19,362 nucleotides of DNA from Geobacter sp. (GTDB taxonomy: Bacteria > Desulfobacterota > Desulfuromonadia > Geobacterales > Geobacteraceae). The notes beneath the pieces are model-generated. The model was not told where the DNA came from, did no database searches, and saw only the letters and a program-made list of their open reading frames with translations. Location: assembly GCA_003499925.1 (NCBI GenBank), contig DNRQ01000199.1, positions 13,288-32,649 on the forward strand, given 5' to 3'. Shown here one piece after another: positions 7,813 through 15,221 of this stretch (its first letter is position 1; the number at the start of each line of letters is the position of its first letter). Both the position numbers and the translations under genes were made by a program.

Positions 7813-9102
7813 ATGCAAAGTTACACCGTCAAAACCGCAAAGGGACTGCGGGGAGAGATCCGCGTCCCGGGCGACAAGTCGATATCGCACCGCTCCATCA
7901 TGTTCGGCTCCATCGCCAGCGGAACCACCCGGGTCACCGGCTTCCTGCGCGGCGAGGACGCCCTCGCCACCCTGGAGGCGTTCCGGGCCATGGGGGTCGA
8001 GGTGGAGGACGACGGCGAGACCCTGACCATCCACGGCAAGGGGCTGCACGGCCTGACTGAACCGACCGAGGTACTCGACTGCGGCAACTCGGGGACCTCG
8101 ATGCGGCTTCTCACCGGGCTCCTGGCGGGACAGAACTTCTTCTCCGTGCTCTCCGGCGACAAGTACCTGAGGGCGCGGCCGATGAAGCGCGTCGTGGCGC
8201 CGCTGGCCCTGATGGGAGCCCGCATCCTGGGGCGCGCCGGCGGCGACAAGGCTCCGCTCGCCATCCAGGGATCGAAGCTGAAGGGGATCGAGTACGACTC
8301 CCCGGTCTCAAGCGCCCAGGTGAAGTCGGCCATCATGCTGGCCGGCCTCTACGCGGAAGGGGAGACGGTGGTCCGTGAACCGCACCTGTCCCGCGACCAC
8401 TCGGAGCGGATGCTGCGCCACTTCGGAGCCGGCGTCGAGAGCTTCCCCGGCGGCGTCAGGCTCTCCGGGGGGGGCGAGCTCTCCGGGCGCGACATCGCGG
8501 TCCCCGGCGACATCTCCTCGGCGGCCTTCTTCATGGTGGCGGCCCTGATCGTGCCGGACTCCGAGCTGCTGATTCGCGGCGTCGGCGTGAACCCGACCCG
8601 CACCGGGGTGATCGACATCCTCAAGGGGATGGGGGGGGACCTGGAACTGCTGAACCCGCGCGAGGAGTCCGGCGAGCCGGTGGCCGACCTCCGGATCCGC
8701 TCCTCGAAACTCAGGGCGATGGAGATCTCGGGCGAGCTGGTGCCGCGCGCCATCGATGAGTTCCCCGCCATCTGCGTCGCGGCCTCGCTGGCCCAAGGAA
8801 CCACCGTGGTGAGCGGCGCCTCCGAGCTCAGGGTCAAGGAAACCGACCGCATCGCCGCCATGGCGGCCAACCTGCGCCTTGCCGGGGTTCGGGTCGTCGA
8901 GACTCCGGACGGCATGGAGATAACCGGCGCGGCCGGGCTCAAGGGGTGCGCCGCCGAGAGCTTCGGGGACCACAGGATCGCCATGTCGATGATGGTGGCG
9001 GGGCTTGCGGCTCAAGGGGAGACCAGCGTCTCCGACGTAGAGTGCATCGCCACCTCCTTCCCCGGCTTCCGCGAACTGCTCCAGGGGGTCATCCCGAGTT
9101 GA
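7813..9102 (+). CDS. aroA: 3-phosphoshikimate 1-carboxyvinyltransferase (EPSP synthase)
   Basis: This 429-residue enzyme transfers the enolpyruvyl group of PEP to shikimate-3-phosphate, the sixth shikimate-pathway step, in the cytoplasm. Motifs include GDKSISHRS (20-28), DCGNSGTSMRL (89-99), SAQVKSAIMLAGL, RDHSERML, VPGDISSAAFF, NPTRTGV and LRVKETDRIAA, in the expected order. Their wording resembles the Bacillus/CP4-like group more than the E. coli type. The glycine of the NSGT motif is retained, whereas CP4 has Ala at that position, so the sequence gives no sign of the CP4-type change. The ATG at 7813 has AGGGG a few bases upstream. The stop overlaps the probable cmk start (TTGA). Confidence 0.96.
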   Translation: MQSYTVKTAKGLRGEIRVPGDKSISHRSIMFGSIASGTTRVTGFLRGEDALATLEAFRAMGVEVEDDGETLTIHGKGLHGLTEPTEVLDCGNSGTSMRLLTGLLAGQNFFSVLSGDKYLRARPMKRVVAPLALMGARILGRAGGDKAPLAIQGSKLKGIEYDSPVSSAQVKSAIMLAGLYAEGETVVREPHLSRDHSERMLRHFGAGVESFPGGVRLSGGGELSGRDIAVPGDISSAAFFMVAALIVPDSELLIRGVGVNPTRTGVIDILKGMGGDLELLNPREESGEPVADLRIRSSKLRAMEISGELVPRAIDEFPAICVAASLAQGTTVVSGASELRVKETDRIAAMAANLRLAGVRVVETPDGMEITGAAGLKGCAAESFGDHRIAMSMMVAGLAAQGETSVSDVECIATSFPGFRELLQGVIPS

Positions 9103-9797
9103 GCGCCACGGTAAGAGCAAACGGGGTGATCGTCGCCATCGACGGCCCGTCCGGCGCCGGCAAGAGTAGTCTCACCAGGCTTTTAGCGCAGCGCCTGGGT
9201 TACATCCATATCGACACCGGCGCCATGTTCCGCGCCGTGGCCCTGATGGCCAAGCGCGCCGGGATCGCCTGCGACGACGACGCGGCGCTGGAAGGGCTCT
9301 GCAGCACTCTCGCCATCACCTTTTGCCGCGACGGCGAGAGCTGCCGGGTGCTGGTGAACGGCGAGGACGTCTCGGGCGCCATCAGGAGCGAGGAGATCGG
9401 TCTTTTCACCTCCTGCATCTCGGCAAGAAAGCCGGTGCGCGACGCGCTGCTCGCCATGCAGCGCAAGATGGGGGCGGCGGGGGGGGTGATCCTCGAGGGG
9501 CGCGACATCGGCACCGTGGTCTTTCCCGACGCCGAGGTCAAGTTTTTCCTCTCCGCAACGGCCCGGGAGCGCGGCAGGCGCCGCTTCCTGGAGCTCTCGG
9601 GGCGCGGGGAAGAGGCGACGCTCGAGGAAACCATCGCCAAGGTGGTGAGCCGCGACCGGCAGGACGAGGGGCGCGAGCACGCACCGCTGAAAAAGGCCGA
9701 CGACGCCATCTCCATCGATTCCACCTCGCTCTCCATCGAGGAGGTGCTGGAGCTCATGGAGCGCACGGTGCGGCAGAAGTTGCAGCAAGGGGAATAG
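9099..9797 (+). CDS. cmk: Cytidylate kinase
   Basis: This enzyme phosphorylates CMP and dCMP with ATP. The P-loop GPSGAGKS lies near residues 16-23, followed by DTGAMFRA and later EGRDIGTVVFPDAEVKFFL, all typical of Cmk. The start is taken as TTG at 9099, which overlaps the aroA stop and has CAGGGGG about ten bases upstream, giving 232 residues, the normal length. A GTG at 9126 would also give a plausible N-terminus (VIVAIDGP). The open frame runs further upstream into aroA, but that part is out-of-frame aroA sequence. The cmk-ispH-rpsA order is common in bacteria and ties nucleotide supply to translation. Confidence 0.93.
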   Translation: MSATVRANGVIVAIDGPSGAGKSSLTRLLAQRLGYIHIDTGAMFRAVALMAKRAGIACDDDAALEGLCSTLAITFCRDGESCRVLVNGEDVSGAIRSEEIGLFTSCISARKPVRDALLAMQRKMGAAGGVILEGRDIGTVVFPDAEVKFFLSATARERGRRRFLELSGRGEEATLEETIAKVVSRDRQDEGREHAPLKKADDAISIDSTSLSIEEVLELMERTVRQKLQQGE

Positions 9798-9799
9798 GG

Positions 9800-10663
9800 A
9801 TGGAACTGATACTGGCTAAGCAGGCCGGATTTTGCTTCGGCGTGAAGCGCGCCACCCATCTCGCCTTCGAGGCGGCCGACAAGGGGGGCGAGACCTATAC
9901 CCTCGGCCCGATCATCCATTCGCCCCAGGTGGTGCAGAGGCTTGAGGAGATGGGGGTGAAGCCCCTTGACGACGTGAACGACCTGGAGAGCGGCACCATC
10001 ATCATCCGCTCCCACGGGGTCGCCGCGGACGAACTGCAGGCGGCGATCCGCCGCAAGCTGGAGATCGTGGACGCCACCTGTCCCTTCGTCAAGAAGGCCC
10101 AGGAGCATGTGGCGAGCCTGTCGCGGGCCGGCTACGACGTAGTCGTTGTGGGCGACGCCGACCACCCCGAGGTGCAGGGAATCGTCTCCTACGCGACCGG
10201 ACGGGTCTACGTGGTCGGCTCCGGGGAACAGGCACGGCAGCTCCCGCGCATGTCCAAGATCGGCGTGGTGGCGCAGACCACCCAGTCCTTCGACAACCTG
10301 CAGGATGTGGTGACCGCCTGCCTCAGCAAGGGGGGGGAGATCCGGGTCTACCACACCATCTGCGACGCCACCGCCGTGCGCCAGGCCGAGGCCAAGGCGC
10401 TGTCCGGCCAGGCCGACTGCATGATCGTGATCGGGGGATTCAACAGCGCCAACACCAAGAGGCTCGCCGAGGTCTGCTCCGAGCTGTTGCCGCACCGCAC
10501 CCACCACATCGAAACCGCCTGCCAGATCGAGCCGGCCTGGTTCGACGGGGTGGAGAAGGTTGGCATCACGGCAGGGGCGTCGACGCCTAAGTGGCTGATC
10601 GACGACGTGATCGACAGGGTCAGGGAAATAGAGAGACAAATAGACTCCGATAAAATACGTTGA
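9800..10663 (+). CDS. ispH: 4-hydroxy-3-methylbut-2-enyl diphosphate reductase
   Basis: This 287-residue iron-sulfur enzyme makes IPP and DMAPP from HMBPP in the last step of the MEP isoprenoid pathway. Three cluster-binding cysteines are visible: Cys12 in GFCFGVKRA, Cys94 in DATCPFVKK and Cys188 in HTICDATAVRQ. The active-site His40 (GPIIHSPQVV), His72 (RSHGV) and Glu124 (ADHPEV) are also present. The start at 9800 lies two bases after the cmk stop, with AAGGGGAATAGGG just before it. The frame is open further upstream inside cmk, but that is not coding in this frame. The length matches a normal full-size IspH. Confidence 0.95.
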   Translation: MELILAKQAGFCFGVKRATHLAFEAADKGGETYTLGPIIHSPQVVQRLEEMGVKPLDDVNDLESGTIIIRSHGVAADELQAAIRRKLEIVDATCPFVKKAQEHVASLSRAGYDVVVVGDADHPEVQGIVSYATGRVYVVGSGEQARQLPRMSKIGVVAQTTQSFDNLQDVVTACLSKGGEIRVYHTICDATAVRQAEAKALSGQADCMIVIGGFNSANTKRLAEVCSELLPHRTHHIETACQIEPAWFDGVEKVGITAGASTPKWLIDDVIDRVREIERQIDSDKIR

Positions 10664-10687
10664 ATTTTTTCACAGATGTGATAAATT
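10660..10687 (+). promoter_or_regulatory. Possible rpsA promoter
   Basis: TTGAAT at 10660-10665 overlaps the ispH stop, and TAAATT follows at 10682-10687 with a 16-base spacer. The gap is notably AT-rich compared with its surroundings. The match is only moderate and rests on motif inspection alone. Confidence 0.3.
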
Positions 10688-10731
10688 AGCTCGATTTTAT
10701 ATGGAGATTACACGAGGGGGTACAGTTTTCG

Positions 10732-12483
10732 ATGGGTGATGAAAAACGGACGTTTAAGAAAAAAGATATGCCGATTAGGCGGTTACACGATACTGACGAG
10801 GAGCTGGAGCAGTCGGAACAGGGTGAGTTTGCCGATCTCTTCCAGGATAGCCTGAGGCAGCCGCAAAGCGGCGAAGTCGTCAAGGGCGTGGTAGTCCAGA
10901 TCGAGCAGGACGTGGTTCTGGTCGATGTGGGGTACAAATCCGAGGGATGCATTCGCATCGGCGAGTTCATTGACGAGGCCGGCGAGCTGAACGTGAAGGT
11001 GGGCGACGAGGTTAACGTCTACTTCGAGCGCGGCGAGAACATCCGCGGCCACATGGTCCTCTCCAAGAAGAAGGCCGATTCCCAGGTAGCCTGGGAGACC
11101 ATCGCCGCTGCCGGCGAGGGTGGCATGATCGAAGGGAAGATCACCGGCAAGGTGAAGGGGGGCATGACCGTCGACGTCGGCGTCGAGGCGTTCCTTCCCG
11201 CTTCCCAGGTGGACCTTCGTCCCGGCGGCAACATGGACCGTTTCGTGGGGCAGAGCTACCAGTTCCGCATTCTGAAGCTGAACCGCAAGCGGGGCAATCT
11301 GGTGCTTTCGCGCCGCGTGCTGCTCGAGGAAGAGCGCGACAAGGCGAGGACCGAGACCCTGGCGACCCTGAAGGAAGGGGACATCGTCTCCGGCGTGGTC
11401 AAGAACATCGCCGAGTACGGCGCGTTCGTCGACCTGGGCGGCGTGGACGGCCTGCTGCACGTGACCGACATGTCCTGGGGCCGGCTCGGCCACCCCTCCG
11501 AAATGGTCAAGGTGGGCGACACCCTGAACGTGATGGTGCTCAAGTACGACCGCGAGAAAGGGAAGATCTCCCTCGGCCTGAAGCAGACCGTGCCCGATCC
11601 CTGGTTGAACGTCTCCGACCGTTACCAGGAAGGCGAGAAGGTGCGCGGCAAGGTGGTGAGCCTTACCGACTACGGCGCATTCATCTCCCTTGAAGACGGC
11701 ATAGAAGGACTGGTGCACGTTTCCGAGATGTCCTGGACCAGAAGGGTGCGTCATCCCTCCGAGCTGCTCAAGACAGGCGAAGAAGTCGAGGCCGTCGTTC
11801 TGGGCGTCGATCCGGGCAACCGCAGGATCTCTCTCGGCCTGAAGCAGACCGAGGTGAACCCCTGGACCGTGATCGGCGAGCGCTACCCGGTAGGCACCAA
11901 GATCGAGGGTCAGATCAAGAACATCACCGACTTCGGCGTCTTCATCGGCATCGAGGACGGCATCGACGGCCTGGTCCATGTCTCCGACATCTCCTGGACC
12001 CGTCGCGTCAAGCACCCGGGCGAGCTGTTCGCCAAGGGTCAGACCGTGCAGGCGGTCGTTCTCAACATCGACGTCGAGAACGAGCGACTCTCCCTGGGCA
12101 TCAAGCAGCTCGTGCCCGATCCCTGGGACGAGATCCCCAGAAGGTACCGTCCGGGCTCCAGGGTCAAGGGACGCGTCACCTCGGTGACCGACTTCGGCGT
12201 GTTCCTCGAGATCGAGGAAGGGATCGAAGGACTGGTCCACGTCTCCGAGCTCTCCCACGAGAAGGTGGCAACGCCCAAGGATTTCGCCAACGTCGGCGAC
12301 GAACTCGAAGCGGTCGTTTTGAACGTGGACATGGTCGAGAAGAAGATCGCCCTTTCCATCAAGTCGCTGCAGACCGCCATCGACAAGGCCGAACTCGCCT
12401 CCTACATGGGAGCCCAGGGTGAGGCGACCTCCAGCTTCGGCGACCTGCTGAAAGAGAAGCTGAAGAAGAGCACCGAGGAATAA
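10732..12483 (+). CDS. rpsA: 30S ribosomal protein S1
   Basis: This 583-residue RNA-binding protein helps the 30S subunit bind mRNA. Six S1 (OB-fold) repeats are visible. The first two are divergent (about 45-105 and 125-200). The next four are close copies beginning GDIVSGVVKNIAEYGAFVDL, GEKVRGKVVSLTDYGAFISL, GTKIEGQIKNITDFGVFIGI and GSRVKGRVTSVTDFGVFLEI. Their core DGLLHV/EGLVHVSE motifs are intact. An acidic, Lys/Arg-rich tail of about 40 residues precedes repeat one. GAGGGGG (10714-10720) is the ribosome site before ATG 10732. There is a 68-base AT-rich gap after ispH that may hold a separate promoter, as expected for a highly expressed ribosomal gene. Confidence 0.96.
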   Translation: MGDEKRTFKKKDMPIRRLHDTDEELEQSEQGEFADLFQDSLRQPQSGEVVKGVVVQIEQDVVLVDVGYKSEGCIRIGEFIDEAGELNVKVGDEVNVYFERGENIRGHMVLSKKKADSQVAWETIAAAGEGGMIEGKITGKVKGGMTVDVGVEAFLPASQVDLRPGGNMDRFVGQSYQFRILKLNRKRGNLVLSRRVLLEEERDKARTETLATLKEGDIVSGVVKNIAEYGAFVDLGGVDGLLHVTDMSWGRLGHPSEMVKVGDTLNVMVLKYDREKGKISLGLKQTVPDPWLNVSDRYQEGEKVRGKVVSLTDYGAFISLEDGIEGLVHVSEMSWTRRVRHPSELLKTGEEVEAVVLGVDPGNRRISLGLKQTEVNPWTVIGERYPVGTKIEGQIKNITDFGVFIGIEDGIDGLVHVSDISWTRRVKHPGELFAKGQTVQAVVLNIDVENERLSLGIKQLVPDPWDEIPRRYRPGSRVKGRVTSVTDFGVFLEIEEGIEGLVHVSELSHEKVATPKDFANVGDELEAVVLNVDMVEKKIALSIKSLQTAIDKAELASYMGAQGEATSSFGDLLKEKLKKSTEE

Positions 12484-12532
12484 ACAACAATTCGCTGACG
12501 TGTGTAATTTAATAGCAGATTGAGGTGTGTAA

Positions 12533-12814
12533 ATGACTAAGAGCGAACTGATAGACAAACTGGTGGAAGTGCGTGGTGTGCTGACCCGGAAGGATTCGGA
12601 GGCCGTCGTCTCCATGGTGTTCGATGCCATGAGCGAAGCCCTCACCTCCGGCGACAAGGTCGAGATTCGCGGATTTGGAAGCTTCACCATCCGGGACCGC
12701 GAGCCGCGCGAGGCGAGGAACCCCAAGAGCGGGGAGATCGTCAGCATCCCCTCCAAGAAGACCCCGTTTTTCAAGACAGGCAAGGATCTTCGGGAGCGGG
12801 TAAACAACCTGTAG
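12533..12814 (+). CDS. ihfB: Integration host factor subunit beta
   Basis: This 93-residue DNA-bending protein of the HU/IHF family acts as a dimer with IhfA in nucleoid structure, site-specific recombination and activation of some promoters. The fold is complete: MTKSELIDKL at the start, the hinge IRGFGSFTIRDREPREARNP, and the DNA-intercalating arm RNPKSGEIV. The sequence fits the beta subunit better than HU, though HU-like variants cannot be excluded. GATTGAGG upstream supplies the ribosome site. The gene follows rpsA after 49 bases and is itself followed after only 20 bases by tRNA-Leu, so the three may share a transcript. Confidence 0.9.
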   Translation: MTKSELIDKLVEVRGVLTRKDSEAVVSMVFDAMSEALTSGDKVEIRGFGSFTIRDREPREARNPKSGEIVSIPSKKTPFFKTGKDLRERVNNL

Positions 12815-12834
12815 CATCAAGACAACCGGTATTG

Positions 12835-12921
12835 GCCCGGATGGCGGAATTGGTAGACGCAAGGGACTTAAAATCCCTCGACCTAACAGTCGTGCCGGTT
12901 CGATCCCGGCTCCGGGCACCA
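12835..12921 (+). tRNA. tRNA-Leu (anticodon UAA)
   Basis: This is an 87-base tRNA with encoded CCA. Acceptor arms GCCCGGA (12835-12841) and TCCGGGC (12911-12917) pair fully, followed by A and CCA (12919-12921). The D-arm region reads GCGGAATTGGTAGACGC. The anticodon stem AGGGA/TCCCT encloses the loop CTTAAAA with anticodon TAA. A long variable arm, typical of Leu tRNAs, follows, then the T-arm GCCGG-TTCGATC-CCGGC. The last 15 bases also form the start of a direct repeat found again at 17917, so this gene is a probable integration site. Confidence 0.97.
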
Positions 12922-12944
12922 AGTAAGAATCTTGCGTTTAGTTC

Positions 12945-12972
12945 AAAAAGCCTCGTGAAAACGAGGCTTTTT
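12945..12972 (+). terminator. Rho-independent terminator after tRNA-Leu
   Basis: AAAAAGCCTCG (12945-12955) pairs perfectly with CGAGGCTTTTT (12962-12972) around the loop TGAAAA. The 3' arm ends in five T residues. The A-run upstream makes it potentially bidirectional. It ends the rpsA-ihfB-tRNA transcript. Confidence 0.85.
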
Positions 12973-13037
12973 GTCTTTGATTAGTGCCCCGCGCAGCTGC
13001 GGCGCCAGGTCGAAGCTGCGTTGTGGCAGGTTCCGTA

Positions 13038-13057
13038 GGGGCGAATAATTATTCGCC
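13038..13057. repeat. Perfect 20-bp palindrome
   Basis: GGGCGAATAATTATTCGCCC equals its own reverse complement. It lies in the left long repeat; the right copy has a slightly altered version at 18046-18065 (GGGCGAATATTCATTCGCCC). The surrounding sequence (GTTCCGTAGGGGCGAATA...) looks like a dispersed REP-type element. Confidence 0.75.
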
Positions 13058-13129
13058 CTGCAGGCACCTAAAATTCCAGGATATGAAGAGAGCGGAAACG
13101 ACAATGCAGAACGAGACTGGGGGCAGGTG

Positions 13130-14308
13130 ATGATACGAACAATCACGATAGAGGGCTTCAAATCGATACCGTCAATGACGCTTGAACTGGGGCGGGTAAA
13201 TTGCTTTATCGGCGCAAACGGGGTCGGCAAGAGCAACATTCTGGAAGCTCTTGGGGTGCTGAGCGCCGCTGCCAACGGCAAGGTCGATGACGAATCACTG
13301 CGCAACCGGGGGGTGCGACTTGGGTTGCCCCGTCTTTACAAATCTTCCTTCGAGGCAGGCCGCACTCCTGCCCATATCGCGCTGAGTGCATCGGGGTCAA
13401 GTGGGCAAACGTATCGGGTCTCGCTTTTGAACCCGTTGGATAATCCACATCCGGCCTGGTCCTATAAGACCGAATACCTGTCTGATGGCCAGACGGAAAT
13501 TGTCTCGGATGGTGTACGCAGCAAGAAAAATCTGACTCCGACAGCAGGCCTTGCAGCGCTCAAACTCGTGGATACCGGCATTGACAGCCTGGCCTTTAAG
13601 CTGATGCAGGGTTTGCAGGGCTATGCGATTTACTCGCCGAATACACCGACCTTGCGCGCCTTGGTTGGCGATCCGCAATCGCGTGAACCGGTAGGGCTTT
13701 CTGGTGGGCGACTGGCGGAGGGTTTTGCAGAGTGTCGCAAGAGTGTTATGGACAAGGATGAAGAGCTGCTCGATAGTGTTTTCGAACTGATCGACTGGGT
13801 TGCGGACATCGAGACCAGCAATACGGCGGGTTCTTTGCTGTCACCATCTGTTCCACGAACCAAGGATGTGCTGAAATTTACCGATCGGTTCATGAAGAAA
13901 ACACGTAACACCCTTACCGCCTATGATGCCAGTGAAGGGGCTCTGTATGTGTTGTTTTGTGCGATACTGTGTTTATCCCCCCATGCGCCAAGGCTGTTTG
14001 CCATCGACAATCTGGATCAGGCGTTGAACCCCCGTCTTGTCATGCGTTTAACCAGCAAGCTCGGAGCGTGGTTGTCACATGCGGACGTTGCGCGTCAGAT
14101 GTTGTTCACGGCGCATAACCCGGCTGTGCTTGATGGTCTAGATTTGCTTGACGATGAAGTTCGCCTGTTCGCAGTGGACAGAAACAGCGATGGTCATACC
14201 AAAGCTACCCGAGTCACACTTTCCGATAAATTGCAGGCGATGAACAAAGACTATCCACTGTCCAGACTCTGGTTAATGGGGAATCTTGGGGCAGTGCCCA
14301 ATGTCTGA
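13130..14308 (+). CDS. AAA/OLD-type ATPase (SMC-like, AAA15/AAA21 group)
   Basis: This is a 392-residue P-loop ATPase of the class that includes RecF- and OLD-like proteins, many of which act in phage defence or DNA repair. The N-terminal FKSI/GANGVGKSN (28-36) is Walker A. A GLSGGRLAEG stretch lies in the middle. The Walker B strand RLFAIDNLDQALNPRL has Asp293 but Asn where the catalytic Glu is usually found. FTAHNP (His329) is the switch region. ATG 13130 is used; GTG 13127 is one codon upstream and equally possible. GC content is visibly lower than in the operon to the left, a sign of horizontal transfer. Its stop overlaps the next gene by eight bases (ATGTCTGA), so the two were translated together. 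The biological role is inferred only from family type. Confidence 0.8.
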   Translation: MIRTITIEGFKSIPSMTLELGRVNCFIGANGVGKSNILEALGVLSAAANGKVDDESLRNRGVRLGLPRLYKSSFEAGRTPAHIALSASGSSGQTYRVSLLNPLDNPHPAWSYKTEYLSDGQTEIVSDGVRSKKNLTPTAGLAALKLVDTGIDSLAFKLMQGLQGYAIYSPNTPTLRALVGDPQSREPVGLSGGRLAEGFAECRKSVMDKDEELLDSVFELIDWVADIETSNTAGSLLSPSVPRTKDVLKFTDRFMKKTRNTLTAYDASEGALYVLFCAILCLSPHAPRLFAIDNLDQALNPRLVMRLTSKLGAWLSHADVARQMLFTAHNPAVLDGLDLLDDEVRLFAVDRNSDGHTKATRVTLSDKLQAMNKDYPLSRLWLMGNLGAVPNV

Positions 14309-14671
14309 TCTACGCATTGCATTGATTGCAGAAGGGCCAACAGACGTAATCATAATCGGCTCCGCTTTGAAGGCCATTTTGCTTGGATGGAAGCTATCGG
14401 TGACAAAACCGTACTCTGCATCCCTTCCAAATCCAGTGAGGCTTGGCTCGCAGCAGCCGTGTTCCCCGGCAACAGTGCTCTTTTGCAGGATATAGAATGT
14501 ACTACGACTATAGTGGATCGGTTAAAAGCTTTGCCAAAGGCACAGCGCATCAGGAAAAGCCAAAGAGAGTACCAGTCACACGCTGCTACGGTAAAGGCAG
14601 GATGGGACGGAGTCCGCCAAAAGTGTTCGCAAGACCGTGAGGGTGAATCGAGAAAGGGAAAGATTGTGTAG
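14301..14671 (+). pseudogene. Broken partner of the ATPase (TOPRIM/DUF4276-like), internal deletion
   Basis: The frame starting at 14301 reads MSDLRIALIAEGPTDVIIIG and on to ALKAIL, an N-terminus like DUF4276/TOPRIM-like proteins encoded beside AAA ATPases (recalled from memory). At about 14375-14386 the sequence jumps to another frame reading DKTVLCIPSKSSEAWLAAAV, which looks like the C-terminal part of the same protein. The middle, probably 100 or more residues, is absent and the two parts are out of frame. The second frame follows the family to about 14632 (VRQKCSQ) and then becomes unrelated Arg/Lys/Glu-rich sequence, stopping at 14671. The gene is therefore a remnant with an internal deletion and a replaced end. 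The ATPase upstream has probably lost its effector. Confidence 0.65.
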
Positions 14672-14702
14672 GGACGGTAGCCAAAAGCCGGAGACTGCGA
14701 CC

Positions 14703-14945
14703 ATGAAAACCAAACATCGTAACCCCGACGATATCGACCGGCTCTGGCCAATGCAGGAGCTTCTGGATAGCATCGGCTTCAGCAGACGGGTGGGAGGAAG
14801 GGTTAAAGAGTACCTTCTGAACCATGGCTTTGAAAACATCAGCTTTCGTCAGCTCATGGACCAGTTTCTCCCGTTTTCACATACGTCTCCTGTGGAACGA
14901 TGGCGTCAGCCGCCGATTTCACGGCAACGCGTCAGTTCACGGTGA
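14703..14945 (+). pseudogene. Small unrecognised ORF, probably a gene fragment
   Basis: From ATG 14703 the frame reads about 80 residues, including DDIDRLWPMQELLDSIGFSR and FENISFRQLMDQFLP. It looks like the N-terminal piece of a helical, possibly DNA-binding, protein, but I cannot name a family. After about residue 60 the composition turns to Arg/Gln/Pro/Ser-rich (ERWRQPPISRQRVSSR), suggesting a junction with unrelated sequence near 14880. It lies downstream of another junction at about 14633. No clear ribosome site is seen. Confidence 0.35.
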
Positions 14946-15069
14946 AGCTGGACCGCGAAAAGAAAAGATTGCGAAGGGGCGAAGCTAGCTGTGAAAGCTC
15001 AGTGAAAAGGCGAAGCGAGCCAATAGCGGGAATTGGCGACGGACAACGAAAAGGGTCGCCGTCAGGCAG

Positions 15070-15193
15070 GACTTGACCGATGAGTGGAGCACTCGTGGAG
15101 CCAGAACGAGCCTGGATTACGCCATCCTCACCAATGAGATCATGCAGGGAACGTTTGACCTTAAGTCGAAGAGTACAAGAAATCAAGGACAAA
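15070..15193 (+). pseudogene. Remnant resembling DinD/Bro-N-type antirepressor
   Basis: One frame (15070-15165) reads DLTDEWSTRGARTSLDYAIL followed by TNEIMQGTFDLK. This resembles a conserved stretch of DinD/Bro-N-type phage-related proteins (TDEW...YAILTNEI), recognised from memory. Immediately after, the expected continuation EEYKK appears in a different frame at 15168, and no further family sequence follows. There is no intact start or C-terminus, so it is a decayed piece of a mobile-element gene. The bases between about 14946 and 15069 show no other coding signal. Confidence 0.4.
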
Positions 15194-15221
15194 GGATTTA
15201 AGAGGAGAATGAGCTAGAACC

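Larger units (their letters stand above)
12907..13062 (+). repeat. Left copy of long direct repeat (tRNA-Leu 3' end plus downstream)
   Basis: This 156-base stretch starts inside the tRNA T-arm and covers the CCA end, the terminator and a palindromic segment. It is matched at 17917-18069 at roughly nine bases in ten. The first 25 bases, including the tRNA 3' end, are identical in both. It probably marks the left boundary (attL-like) of the 5-kb segment to its right. Confidence 0.8.

Noticed and set aside
10783..12807. 674-residue minus-strand open frame across rpsA and ihfB
   Set aside because: It is the complement of two highly conserved genes; low-complexity His/Asp/Leu/Val composition and no ribosome site support a shadow frame.
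14350..14839. Minus-strand ORFs over the ATPase partner remnant
   Set aside because: They lack start signals and family features and overlap plus-strand frames with recognisable sequence.
14633..15200. Group II intron or retron RNA
   Set aside because: The purine-rich text with GAAA motifs looked suggestive, but no domain V/VI, no reverse transcriptase and no canonical ends were found; protein fragments explain part of the region better.
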